DNA from: Myxococcales bacterium
GTDB taxonomy: Bacteria; Myxococcota_A; Polyangia; Palsa-1104
Direction of reading: 5' to 3'
Assembly: GCA_028287105.1 (NCBI GenBank)
Contig: JAQBQH010000240.1
Coordinates: 1 to 49,232 of the forward strand
DNA length: 49,232 nucleotides
Made by a program: the position numbers and the translations under genes. Below the pieces are notes generated by a model, which was not told the DNA's origin, searched no databases, and saw nothing but the letters and a program-made list of their open reading frames with translations. Positions 33,219 through 44,473 of this stretch are shown here, one piece after another (within the stretch, counting starts at the first letter, position 1; each line of letters opens with the position of its first letter).

Positions 33219-34141
33219 GCTGCGCGCACCTCGGCCGCGCGCACCTCGCCCGCGTCGCCGCGATCTGCGCGCTCGCGGCCGGCTGCAGCAGCGGCTCGTC
33301 GCCGGTCGCGCCGTCTCCGGATCTCGCCACCGCGCCGATTGTCGTCGGTGGCGGCGATCTCGGGGTCGGCCCGCGCAGCTGCGACGAGCGGGTCCGCGCC
33401 GGCGCGCTCGCCCGCCTCACGCTCCTCGCCGTCTCCACGCCCGCTGACGACACCGACCTCGCCGTCGATGCGTCGGGCCGCACGCTCGCCTTCCTCTCGG
33501 GCGGCGCGCTCATGCTCGCCCCCATCGACGCCGCCGACCCGCACACCGTCGGGCCGGCCAGCGTCGTCACGATCGGCGGCGGCCTCACGCTCGCGGGCGG
33601 CAGCTTCACCGGCGACGGCGCCTACTGGTTCGCCGCCTCCACGGGCGGCAGCTCGCAGATCTATCGCGCCACGCTGAGCGGCAACACCGCCACCGTCGGC
33701 GTCGCGCACTTTCCCGCGACCAACTGCGCCGCCGGCGCGCTCGCCTCGCCGCTCTTCGCCGCCGCCGACGAGACGCGCGAGCTCTTCGTCGTCGCCCCGC
33801 TGACCGGCTGCGCCGGCGGCAGCTGGATCGTCTCCGGGGCCCTCGACCGCCACCTCGGCGCCTTCGCCGCCGCCATCGCCTCGCCCGGCTGGCGCGCGCC
33901 GTCGCTCGTCCCCGGCGATCTCACCCTCGTGGTCTCGACGACCACTACGCCGGCCACGCTCGCCGTCGCCACCCGCGGCGCCACCGACGTGCAGTTCGGC
34001 CCCGCGCGACCGCTGATGCTGGCGGTCGGCGACGTCGACGATCGCCAGCTCGCCGTCGATCCCACGTGCAAGGTCGCCTATCTGGTCTCGCGTCGCGACG
34101 GCGGCCGCGGCGGCTACGATCTCTGGGTCGCCGACCTCTGA
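33215..34141 (+). CDS. Hypothetical propeller-like lipoprotein
   Basis: 308 residues from GTG 33215 (GTGA overlap with the previous stop). The lipobox is ALAAGC. The mature part has blade-like repeats with DLAVDASGRTLAFLSGG, GSFTGDGAYWFAAS, ASPLFAADETREL-type and VGDVDDRQLAVDPTCKVAYLVSRRDGG, ending YDLWVADL, which resembles PD40/WD40-like propellers. It is translationally coupled to the degenerate M24 protein, so the two exported proteins may work together. It is convergent with xthA (12-base gap). Confidence 0.7.
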   Translation: MSCAHLGRAHLARVAAICALAAGCSSGSSPVAPSPDLATAPIVVGGGDLGVGPRSCDERVRAGALARLTLLAVSTPADDTDLAVDASGRTLAFLSGGALMLAPIDAADPHTVGPASVVTIGGGLTLAGGSFTGDGAYWFAASTGGSSQIYRATLSGNTATVGVAHFPATNCAAGALASPLFAAADETRELFVVAPLTGCAGGSWIVSGALDRHLGAFAAAIASPGWRAPSLVPGDLTLVVSTTTTPATLAVATRGATDVQFGPARPLMLAVGDVDDRQLAVDPTCKVAYLVSRRDGGRGGYDLWVADL

Positions 34142-34153
34142 GCAGACGGTAGG

Positions 34154-34921
34154 CTACCCGAACGTGGCCAGCACCGGCGCGTGGTCCGACGGCTTTTGCC
34201 CCTTGCGCGCCTCGCGATCGATCCAGCAGCCATCGCAGCGACGGGCCAGCGGCTCGGTCGCGAAGATGTGGTCGATGCGCAGCCCGCGCCCCTTGGGGAA
34301 CGACAGCATCTGATAGTCCCACCACGAGTAGAACCCGGCCTCCCAGTGGTGCAGGCGGAAGAGGTCGACCAGCCCCCAGCTGCGAATCTTCTCGAGCGCC
34401 TTGCGCGCGTCGATGTGAAACAGCGTCTCCTGCGCCCACGCGACCGGGTCGTGGACGTCCTTCTCCTCGGGCGCGACATTGAAGTCGCCGCAGATCGCCA
34501 GCGGCTCGGCGCGGTCGTAGTGCGCCTCGAGATTGCGCACCAACCGATCCATCCACTGCATCTTGTACTCGAACTTGTCGGTGCCGACCGCCTGCCCATT
34601 CGGCACGTAGACGCTCATGATGCGCACGCCCTCGATGACCGCGCTGATCAGCCGCGCCTGCGGATCCTCGACGCCGTCGCTCAGGCCCAGGCGCACGTCG
34701 CTCATCGGCTTCAGCGACGCGATGGCGACGCCGTTGTACGTCTTCTGCGCCGCCACCACCGTCTCGTACCCGAGCGCGCGAAACTGATCGAACGGGAACT
34801 TGTCCTCTTCGACCTTGAGCTCCTGCATGCACAAGACGTCGGGCCGGTTGGCCTCGAGCCACGGGATGACGCGCTCGGTGCGAGCGCGAATCGAGTTGAC
34901 GTTCCAGGTCGCGAGCTTCAT
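34154..34921 (-). CDS. xthA: Exodeoxyribonuclease III
   Basis: 255 residues. MKLATWNVNSIRARTERV, CMQELKVEEDKFP with Glu34, YNGVAIASL, GDFNVAPEEKDVHDP, GLVDLFRLHH, YSWWDYQ, GLRIDHIFATEPL and SDHAPVLATFG match the ExoIII/XthA set of catalytic and DNA-binding motifs. The enzyme cleaves abasic sites and degrades 3' ends in base excision repair. GATACT lies 11 bases before the ATG (34933-34938) with no SD, hinting at a near-leaderless message. It lies directly downstream of rnpB on the same strand. Confidence 0.96.
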   Translation of the reverse strand: MKLATWNVNSIRARTERVIPWLEANRPDVLCMQELKVEEDKFPFDQFRALGYETVVAAQKTYNGVAIASLKPMSDVRLGLSDGVEDPQARLISAVIEGVRIMSVYVPNGQAVGTDKFEYKMQWMDRLVRNLEAHYDRAEPLAICGDFNVAPEEKDVHDPVAWAQETLFHIDARKALEKIRSWGLVDLFRLHHWEAGFYSWWDYQMLSFPKGRGLRIDHIFATEPLARRCDGCWIDREARKGQKPSDHAPVLATFG

Positions 34922-34962
34922 GCGGGCGGGAGAGTATCAGCTCCGAGTTACAGCGGGAGTCG

Positions 34963-35328
34963 CGTCGGAGGGGCGGTAAGCCGGGTCCTGTTCCGCTTGC
35001 GCGGTAGTGGCCATTCGTCTAGGCGCCGCATTGCTGCGGCGCTCGAGCGACCAACCCGGAGGCGACGAGGCGAGCCGCCCCGGCTGCTTTCGCAGCGCCC
35101 CCTGCTTGGTCTTGCTCCGGGTGGGGTTTGCCATGCGATCCCTGTTACCAGGAACCCGGTGCGCTCTTACCGCACCATTTCACCCTTACCGCTTTCGCGG
35201 CGGTTTGTTTTCTGTGGCACTTTCCTTCAGGTCACCCCGACCGGCCGTTAGCCGGCACCCTGCCCTGTGGAGCCCGGACTTTCCTCTCGCGGCTTTCACC
35301 GCCAGCGGCCACTTCGCCCGCTCCGACG
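34963..35328 (-). ncRNA. rnpB: RNase P RNA component (bacterial class A)
   Basis: Reading the minus strand from 35328, GAGGAAAGTCCGGGCTCC, ACAGGGCAGGGTGCC, the J-region GAAAGTGCCACAGAAA, AAGGGTGAAA, GGTAAGAGCGCACCG and the final AGACGAATGG and GACCCGGCTTAC are the universal conserved blocks of RNase P RNA. The 5' CGTCGGAG (35321-35328) pairs with 3' CTCCGACG (34963-34970) as helix P1, which sets both ends; length about 366 nt. RNase P matures tRNA 5' ends. TATATG at 35343-35348 could be its -10 box. Protein-like frames across this stretch are not genes. Confidence 0.97.
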
Positions 35329-35372
35329 TGACTCCCAACTTCCATATAGCCACGAAATGGCGAACGGCTGCG

Positions 35373-36116
35373 CTATTTCGACGCCTCGCTCGGCGAGCCA
35401 TCGGGATTTTCGAGCAGCTTGTCCCAATAGATGATGCGGTTGCAGTTGCCGCACAGCTCGATGCTGTCGCCGCGCTGCAGCTGGTTGAAGACCTGCGGCG
35501 GGATGTTCATGTTGCATCCCTGACAGGTCCCGTTCTTGACCGGCACCAGCGCCAGACCGCGACGCATGCGAATGGTGGCGTACTTCTTCAGCACGTCCGG
35601 CCGCACTCGCTTGGCCGCGACCTCGCGCAGCTTGCGCTCCTCGGCGATCTGCGCCTCGAGCTCCGCGATTTTCTTCTGCGCGACCTTCTCCTCGCCGAGC
35701 ACATGCTCCTTGAGCGCCAGGAAGTCGGACTCGTGCTGCGTGATGGAGGTCTTGGCCGTCTCGACGGCGCCGACCAGCTTGAGGACCTCCTCTTCACGGT
35801 CCTGCGCCGACTTGCGCGTCGCCTGCAGCTCGCGCTCGTTCGCCATGTACTCCTTGGCGTTCTTCACGGCTGCCGAGCGCTGCTTGGCGGCGATGGCGCG
35901 CGACTCCTCCGACTTCATCTCGTCCTCCTGACGCTTGCGCCAGGATTCCGTATCGGTGAGCTGCGAGCGCTCGCGCTCGAGCAACGCTTCGACGCGCTTG
36001 ACGTCGGCGTTCATGGCCTCGAGCTTGGCGGGGAACGACTTCACCATTTGCTCGAGCTCTTGGATTCGAGCGTCGTGTCGCTGAAGCTCGTTCAGTAGTA
36101 GCAGTTGTTCTTTCAA
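35373..36116 (-). CDS. COG1579 family coiled-coil protein with C4 zinc ribbon
   Basis: 247 residues from TTG 36116, fixed by a strong SD AAGGAGA at 36124-36130, 7 bases upstream. Residues about 5-165 are a long heptad-rich coiled coil (LLLNELQRHDARIQELEQM, KKIAELEAQIAEERKL). The C-terminal ribbon has CQGCNMNIPP and CGNCNRIIYWD, the four zinc ligands. COG1579 proteins are widespread nucleic-acid-associated-looking proteins of unclear function. The gene sits between a CAU tRNA (16 bases upstream) and rnpB (44 bases downstream), in the same direction. Confidence 0.9.
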   Translation of the reverse strand: MKEQLLLLNELQRHDARIQELEQMVKSFPAKLEAMNADVKRVEALLERERSQLTDTESWRKRQEDEMKSEESRAIAAKQRSAAVKNAKEYMANERELQATRKSAQDREEEVLKLVGAVETAKTSITQHESDFLALKEHVLGEEKVAQKKIAELEAQIAEERKLREVAAKRVRPDVLKKYATIRMRRGLALVPVKNGTCQGCNMNIPPQVFNQLQRGDSIELCGNCNRIIYWDKLLENPDGSPSEASK

Positions 36117-36132
36117 ACCCGTCTCTCCTTCG

Positions 36133-36206
<74 letters not shown>

Positions 36207-36325
36207 GAGTTCGCCGTCGGTGGGACCGAGAATGTAGCACTTCTTGTCGCCGACGCGAGCCGACGTTAGATCGGAGTGGGCGGCTTGGCAAGGGTTCGCC
36301 TGCTCGAAGGGCGAGCAAATCACTT

Positions 36326-36940
36326 TTACAAGAGCGAGACGTCACCTTCCGCCAACACGATTTCGCGTCCGCCGATCAGCTGCACGATGCGAATCCGATA
36401 GCTATGTCCGGCGCGAAACCCCTCTTCAGGAGAGAGGTTCACCCGCGCCGACATCCTCGGTCCTGCCTTCACCGGACCCTGGAACAGCGCCGTGAACTGC
36501 CGGTTGGCCAGGGCGTCGGGATCCTCGAGATCGAAAAATAGAAAGAGCGTGTTGCCCGCGTAGGCGCTGTGCTTGAGCGGGCCGCCGATCTCCAGCGTCC
36601 AGGGTTGCGAATTGTCCGAGGGCGGCGGTCCGTCGCTCGACGCGACCGATGCGGCGCGCGAAAAACGCGGCACCACCGGCGGCGACTTGCCCGGCGTCGG
36701 CTTCGTGCCCGCCTCGACCGCCGATGCGATCGGCTGCGAGGCGACGGCGATGGTCGTGCGCGAGCCGGCAACGACGCACAGCCCGCTCTTGAGCGCGCAC
36801 GGCTGCGCCGCGGCGGAGTCGAGGATGGTGAGCGGCGCTTCGTCCGAGTGCGGCGTGTCCATGAGCTCGCCGGGCTTGGCTGCCGCCGATCCGGCTGCCG
36901 CCAGCATCACCACCCCGCCCAAGAACCCCCGCATCCCCAT
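36326..36940 (-). CDS. Hypothetical secreted protein downstream of rpoD
   Basis: 204 residues from ATG 36940 (ATG 36934 is also possible). A signal peptide (MRGFLGGVVMLAAAGSAAA) precedes a mature domain with LTILDSAAAQPCALKSGLCVVAGSRTTIAV, WTLEIGGPLKHSAYAGNTLFLFFDLED and a C-terminal GFRAGHSYRIRIVQLIGGREIVLAEGDVSLL that reads as an Ig-like or beta-sandwich fold. One Cys pair (CALKSGLC) may form a disulfide. No family name. It follows rpoD by 220 bases on the same strand; a 7-bp hairpin in the gap may separate transcripts. Confidence 0.72.
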   Translation of the reverse strand: MGMRGFLGGVVMLAAAGSAAAKPGELMDTPHSDEAPLTILDSAAAQPCALKSGLCVVAGSRTTIAVASQPIASAVEAGTKPTPGKSPPVVPRFSRAASVASSDGPPPSDNSQPWTLEIGGPLKHSAYAGNTLFLFFDLEDPDALANRQFTALFQGPVKAGPRMSARVNLSPEEGFRAGHSYRIRIVQLIGGREIVLAEGDVSLL

Positions 36941-37068
36941 CTTGCCGTTATACCTCTGTTCCGTTGGTGAGCAACCTTTGGGCCGATGTTCAAACGGCCG
37001 CAAGCCCGCGTCCGGCGCGGGTTTGGGAGGCGCACGAGTCGGTACGCTAGGACAGTAGTCGCCACACA

Positions 37069-37086
37069 TTTGCGGAATCCCGCAAA
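37069..37086. terminator. Short perfect hairpin downstream of rpoD
   Basis: TTTGCGG (37069-37075) and CCGCAAA (37080-37086) flank AATC. It lies 75-92 bases past the rpoD stop. The stem is perfect but no U-run follows on the minus strand, so it is at best a weak or factor-assisted terminator, or a regulatory dyad for the gene at 36940. Confidence 0.3.
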
Positions 37087-37160
37087 GAATTCACAGCGCC
37101 ACTGTAGGAGAAGGGACTACTTCGCGCGCATGGCGCGGAGGATCGCGTGAACCGGCGCGG

Positions 37161-38977
<1,817 letters not shown>

Positions 38978-38981
<4 letters not shown>

Positions 38982-40756
38982 CGAGAGCTTCTCCTTACGG
39001 CAATAATTCGTGCGTTCAACTTCTCGGTTAGGTCACGGTCACCGCGGGCGATGGCGGCGGACCGCTCGTGCATGAGCGCTTCTAGATCGGAAGGAAACCC
39101 GATCGTGGTCGAGATGCTGTCGAAGGCGCGCTGCGGCTCGGGATCGCCGGCGAACTGATCGTCGCCGAGCGCCTTGGCTACCGCGTCGCGAATCTCCGGC
39201 GCTGCCGCCTGCAACAGCGCCGGCGCGTCGTACACGTTGGCCGCCTGGGACGAAGCAACCAACGCGTGGACTGCCGGGTCTTTCAGAAGGGAGGCGTTCA
39301 CGCGCGGCCAAAAGGTAGGGTGCTGCGCCAAAAACGCCAGTAGCTTGTAGCTGGTGAGCGGAATTCGTCGCTGCACCGCTTCGCGGATCGGCGCCGCCTC
39401 GACGGGCGCGGGCGCCACGTCGCGCGGCTTGGCCGGCGGATGCTGCACGGCCGAACGGAGCGCGCGCTGCACGAGGCCAAGGTCGACCTTGAGCAGCTGC
39501 GAGAGCTTGTCGACGTAGAGGTCGCGCGCCAGCGGATCGCGAATCGCGCGCAACAGCCCCACGCACTCCTCGATGGCGGCCACGCGGCCCGGCACCGTCG
39601 GTGCCGACGTCGAAGCCACCTGCTCGAAGTAGAACTCGACCGCGTCCTGCGCATCGTCGATGAGCGCCTGCAGCTTGGGCAGATCTTTTTGCGCCAGCTC
39701 GTCGGGATCCTGCTTCTTGCCGTCCCGCGCGCGCAGCTGCGCGATGCGCGCCGGCAGCTCCGCCTCGACGAAGAGATGGATCACCTTCATGGTCGCGGCG
39801 CGCCCGGCCGGATCGGCGTCGAGCATGAGCACCACTTCGCGACCGAACCGCTTGAGCAGCTTGACCTGCTCGGCCGTCATCGCGGTGCCCTGCGGCGCGA
39901 CCGCGTAGTCGATGCCGTGCTGGTGCAGCGTCATCACGTCGAAGTTTCCCTCGACGACGAGCGCGCGGCCGCTGCGGCGAATCGCATGCTTCGCCATATG
40001 CAGGCCGAACAGATTCTCGCCCTTCTTGAAGAGCAGCGTCTCGGGCGAGTTCTTGTACTTCGGCTGATCCTCGGGATTGATGACGCGCCCGCCGAAGCCG
40101 ATGGTCTCGCCCATGGGCGAGGTCAGCGCGTAGACGACGCGGTTGACGAAGGTGTCGAAGGCGCCGCCGTTGTCGCGACGGCGGATGAGCCCGGCGCGCT
40201 CGGCCAGCTCCGGCGGCACCTTCTTCGACTCGAGGAAGCGGACCAGCGCCTCCCATCCCGCGGGCGCGTAGCCGACCTTGAACTTCTCCGCGGTGGCTTC
40301 GTCGAGGCCGCGCGACTCGAGGTACTTGCGCGCTGCCTCCGCGGCCGGGGTCTCGAGCTGCGCGCGATAGAAACCGGCGACCAGATCGTGCAGCCGCACC
40401 ATCTTGGCGCGATCGCTCTCGGCGGCACGCGCGCGCTCTTCGTCGCGCGGCGAGCGGGTCTGCTCGGGCAGCTCGATGCCCGATTTTTTGGCCAGGTCGC
40501 GCAAGGTTTCGATGAAGGTCTTGCCTTCGAGCTCCGAGAGGAACGAGATCACGTCGCCCGACTTGCCACAGCCGAAGCAGTGAAAGAACTGCTTCTGCGC
40601 GTTGACGTTGAACGACGGTGACTTCTCCTGGTGAAACGGACACAACCCCTTGTGGTTGACGCCCGTGCGCTTGAGCGTCACGTATTCGCCAATGACCTGC
40701 ACGATGTCCGTGCGATCACGGACCTCGGCGATCTTGTCCTCTGGGATCAAGCCCAA
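38978..40756 (-). CDS. dnaG: DNA primase
   Basis: 592 residues. [30 protein letters not shown] begins the family. The CHC2 zinc finger is [11 protein letters not shown]...FHCFGCG. The RNA polymerase/TOPRIM core has [36 protein letters not shown] (catalytic Glu) and [10 protein letters not shown] (metal Asp residues). The C-terminal helicase-binding part is about 180 residues. Start is TTG 40756 (LGLIPED) or TTG 40750; the frame stays open upstream to 41311, but that part shadows the gene at 40989 and is unlike primase. DnaG makes primers for replication and leads the operon with rpoD. Confidence 0.96.
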
Positions 40757-40866
40757 GCCAAAATTCCCACCGTCACTTTTGTTAGTTGGCGCTCGGAAAC
40801 GCGCGATCCTAGAGGGCAAGCGAGCCCAGTCAAGGAAAAAGCGCCTGCCAGCCAGCCGAGCACGCC

Positions 40867-40897
40867 ATACTATGATCGGCGTCTCGGAGGCGGTCAA
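40867..40897 (-). promoter_or_regulatory. Putative sigma70 promoter for dnaG-rpoD
   Basis: On the minus strand, TTGACC (40892-40897) precedes CATAGT (40869-40874, 17-base spacer) or TAGTAT (40867-40872, 19-base spacer), about 110 bases upstream of the dnaG TTG. The 232-base gap between dnaG and the divergent gene at 40989 is distinctly AT-richer than the genome and also holds TTGACA on the plus strand at 40955-40960, without a clear -10. Confidence 0.4.
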
Positions 40898-40988
40898 ATC
40901 GGTTTTACTCTTTTCGGGAATAAAATCAGCGGGTGCGGCGTTCTCTTTAAAATTTTGACAGCACCGTAATCCGGCTCGAAGATGAGCC

Positions 40989-41327
40989 ATGCTGCCAGAA
41001 CGCCGTTCGACCCCCAGAAGACGCACGCGCGACCGGCTTCCCGACCGCGAAACCACCAACCCCGCGCTTTCCAAGCGTTTCGAGCTGAAGAACCTGCTGC
41101 TGTTCCTCGACGACGACGTGCGCGAGTCGTCCAAGGCGCTCGCCCGGGTCGAGGGATACCTCGGCCGCTCGCTGGCGCTCCTGGACGCGACGGAGGTCTC
41201 CGCCGCGGAGCTGGACGCCCTCGCCGACGAGCAGGCGATCTTCGACGATCTCCACACCCTCGTCGACACCCTCGGCAGCCTCCGGGCCCGCATGGGCAAA
41301 GTCGCCTCCACGCTCCGTCAGAAGTAG
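40989..41327 (+). CDS. Small hypothetical helical protein divergent from dnaG
   Basis: 112 residues. A basic N-terminus (MLPERRSTPRRRTRDRLPDRE) is followed by mostly helical, acidic sequence with Leu heptads (FELKNLLLFLDDDVRESSKALARVEGYLG, AIFDDLHTLVDTLGSLRARM). No signal peptide, no recognised domain. It probably forms a coiled coil in the cytoplasm. Codon usage resembles surrounding true genes. The start is 28 bases downstream of a TTGACA sequence. It could begin at an internal codon since the Arg-rich head looks unstructured. Confidence 0.6.
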   Translation: MLPERRSTPRRRTRDRLPDRETTNPALSKRFELKNLLLFLDDDVRESSKALARVEGYLGRSLALLDATEVSAAELDALADEQAIFDDLHTLVDTLGSLRARMGKVASTLRQK

Positions 41328-41385
41328 CGACGAGGTGTAGCAGCCTCTTGCGGCAATGCCAGCCTTTCGGCGAGGCTATGACCCC

Positions 41386-42225
41386 ATGTCCAAGAGGCTC
41401 GTTCTCGCGCTCTGTGTCGCTGGCGGCGGCGGCGGTTGCGGTGGTGGTACGGCGCCGGTCAAAGGCCAGCCCGCCGCCTACGTCCAGCCGACGGTGAACG
41501 ACGCCATGTCGCCCCCGACGCTGGGCTGCGTGGGTTCGCACGCGGACCCGGCGGCACCGACTGCGGCGACGATGCTCGACCTCACCGTCAAAGACTTCGA
41601 GAAGTCGACCGTCGTGGCCGGCGCCACCGTCGAGGTCTACACCTCGCTGGCGCACGTCAACGCCCGCACGCCCGACGCCACCTCGGCGCCCACCGATGCC
41701 GCCGGCACGAGCAAGATCATGATGCCGGCCGGCTCGTATCGGGTCATCTTCAGGACGTTCGGTGCGCCCATGACGATCGAGACCCTCGAGTTCAATCGCG
41801 CCTTCGACGACGGCGCGCGCGTCAGCGTGTCGGAGACGACCAGGAGCGAGATCCCGGCGCTGCTCAGCCTCATGCCCGACGACACCAAGGGCGTCGTCGC
41901 CGGCAGCCAGCGCGACTGCGCCGAGAAGGAGCTGGGCGGAATCACCGTCGCCATGTCGAGCGACGGCGGCAGCTTCGACTCGGCGACCAACGTCTTCTAC
42001 TTCCAGGACGCGGGGGCGACGCGCGTCCCGTCGCGCGGACAGAAGTGGACCTCCGGCGACGGCGCCTACGCGGCGCTCAACGTGCCGCCCGGCAACGCCA
42101 CCGTCACGGCGAGCGGCCTCGTCACCGACGGCGGCGCGCTCACGCGTCTCGGCACGGCGGTGGTCCCGGTGCGCGCGGGCTCGATCACCATCGTGCAGCT
42201 CGAGCCGCTCGGCGCGGGGCAGTAA
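41386..42225 (+). CDS. Hypothetical lipoprotein with carboxypeptidase-regulatory-like domains
   Basis: 279 residues from ATG 41386 (MSKRLVLALCVAGGGGGCGGG); ATG 41356 in frame would put extra residues before the signal. The signal ends in a Gly-rich lipobox-like GGGC. Two beta-sandwich repeats follow: LDLTVKDFEKSTVVAGATVEVY ... GTSKIMMPAGSYRVIF, and LGGITVAMSSDGGSFD ... GDGAYAALNVPPGNATVTASG. These resemble CarboxypepD_reg-like domains used in surface proteins. Probably an outer-membrane lipoprotein of unknown role. Confidence 0.72.
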   Translation: MSKRLVLALCVAGGGGGCGGGTAPVKGQPAAYVQPTVNDAMSPPTLGCVGSHADPAAPTAATMLDLTVKDFEKSTVVAGATVEVYTSLAHVNARTPDATSAPTDAAGTSKIMMPAGSYRVIFRTFGAPMTIETLEFNRAFDDGARVSVSETTRSEIPALLSLMPDDTKGVVAGSQRDCAEKELGGITVAMSSDGGSFDSATNVFYFQDAGATRVPSRGQKWTSGDGAYAALNVPPGNATVTASGLVTDGGALTRLGTAVVPVRAGSITIVQLEPLGAGQ

Positions 42226-42232
42226 GCGGCGC

Positions 42233-42969
<737 letters not shown>

Positions 42970-42973
<4 letters not shown>

Positions 42974-43620
42974 CGCCGGCTGCATTCTTCGACATGGACC
43001 GCACGCTGCTCCGCTGCAACTCGGGGTCGCTGTGGATCCGCTGGCTGCGCGCGCGCGGCGAGATCTCGCTCTACGAGATGGCGCGGGCGATGGCGTGGAT
43101 GGCGCAATACAAGATGTCGGTGCTCGACATGGAGGCGGTCGTGACCAAGGTGATCGCGTCGATGCGCGGGCAGTCGGAGAGCGAGCTGGCCGACAAGGCG
43201 CGGCTCTTCTTCGACGGGCTGGTGCCGTCGCAGCTGGCCCCGAAGGGGCTGGAGGCGCTCGCCAAGCACAAAGAGGAGGGGCACGTGCTGGCGATCCTGT
43301 CGTCGTCGACGCCGTATGTCGTCGAGCCGCTGGCGCGCCATCTCGGCGTGGAGCACGCGATCTGCACGCGCATGAACATCAGCGACGGCAAGTTCGACGG
43401 CACGCACCAGCGGCCCACCTGCTACGGCGCCGGGAAGGTGCACTGGGCCGAGGCGTTCGCGAAGGAGCACGAGGTCGATCTGCAGCGCAGCTTCTTCTAC
43501 ACCGACAGCTATAGCGACCTGCCGATGCTGGAGCGGGTGGGCACGGCGCGGGTCGTCAATCCCGACACGCGGCTGCGCCGTCATGCGCGGCGGGTCGGCT
43601 GGCACGTCGACGAGTGGTAA
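42970..43620 (+). CDS. HAD-IB family phosphatase (SerB-like)
   Basis: 216 residues from GTG 42970, overlapping the CPBP stop. AAFFDMDRTLLRCNSG is motif I with two Asp, AILSSSTPYVVEPLARHLG is motif II, AGKVHWAEAFAKE holds the motif III Lys, and FFYTDSYSDLPMLERVGTARVVNPD is motif IV. This is the IB subclass with an inserted helical cap (YEMARAMAWMAQYKMS). Such proteins act on phosphoserine, lipid phosphates or similar; the substrate is not determinable. Coupling to a membrane protease is notable. Confidence 0.9.
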
Positions 43621-43642
43621 AGCCTTCTGATACAACGACGGC

Positions 43643-44473
43643 ATGCTGACACCGGCGGTTGAGGCGCTGATCGCGCTGGCGCTCGAGGAAGATCTGGGGC
43701 GCGGCGATGTCACTTCGGAGGCGATCTTCGGCGCGACCGAGAGCTCTTCGGCGAAGATCGTGGCCAAGGAGCCGCTGACGGTGTGCGGGCTCGAGGTGGT
43801 GGCGGCGGTGTTCGCGCGCGTCGATCGCGAGACCCGCTTCAGCGCCCGGGTCGCCGACGGCGACGTCATGACCGGCAAGCGCGACGTCGTCTGCGTCGTC
43901 GAGGGGCGCACGCGCGCGCTCTTGTCGGCGGAGCGGACGGCGCTCAATTTTCTGCAGCGCATGTCGGGCGTGGCGACGCTGACGGCGCGCTTCGTCGCGG
44001 CGGTCGAGGGCACGCGCGCGCGGGTGTGCGACACGCGCAAGACCGCGCCGGGCTGGCGGGCGCTCGACAAGCTGGCGGTGCGCGCCGGCGGTGGCGCCAA
44101 CCATCGCGCCGATCTGGCGGCGGGCGTGCTCATCAAGGACAACCATGTGGCGGCGGCGGGCGGGGTCAAGGCCGCCGTCGAGCGGGCGCGCGCGCGGGCG
44201 CCGCATTCGTTGCGCATCGAGGTCGAGGTCACCGAGCTGGCGCAGATCGAGGAGGCGCTGGTCGCGGGCGCCGAGGTGATCCTGCTCGACAACTTCGATC
44301 CGCCGAAGGTGAAGCTGGCGGTCGATCAGATCGCCGGGCGGGCGCTCATCGAAGTGTCGGGCGGCATCAACCTCGACACCATCGGCGCGTTCGCCGCCGC
44401 CGGGCCGGATCGCATCTCCGTCGGCGCGCTGACCCATTCGGCGCGGGCGGTCGACCTCTCGCTCGAGTTTTAG
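43643..44473 (+). CDS. nadC: Nicotinate-nucleotide pyrophosphorylase (carboxylating)
   Basis: 276 residues. LALEEDLGRGDVTSEAIF opens the fold, and ALLSAERTALNFLQRMSGVATLTARF, DTRKTAPGWRALDKLAVRAGGGANHR, LIKDNHV, IEVEVTEL and LIEVSGGINLDTIGAFAAAGPDRISVGALTHS give the quinolinate phosphoribosyltransferase active site. It converts quinolinate and PRPP to NaMN in de novo NAD synthesis. It lies 22 bases after the HAD gene and shares one base with the birA GTG (TAGTG), so it is co-transcribed. Confidence 0.97.
   Translation: MLTPAVEALIALALEEDLGRGDVTSEAIFGATESSSAKIVAKEPLTVCGLEVVAAVFARVDRETRFSARVADGDVMTGKRDVVCVVEGRTRALLSAERTALNFLQRMSGVATLTARFVAAVEGTRARVCDTRKTAPGWRALDKLAVRAGGGANHRADLAAGVLIKDNHVAAAGGVKAAVERARARAPHSLRIEVEVTELAQIEEALVAGAEVILLDNFDPPKVKLAVDQIAGRALIEVSGGINLDTIGAFAAAGPDRISVGALTHSARAVDLSLEF

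Noticed and set aside
35007-36098. Plus-strand open frame across rnpB and the COG1579 gene
   Set aside because: It covers a structured RNA with all conserved RNase P blocks and the antisense of a zinc-ribbon gene with a strong SD, so it is a shadow.
36302-36316. GCTCG/CGAGC hairpin downstream of the gene at 36326 as a terminator
   Set aside because: 5-bp stem, no T-run in the direction of transcription.
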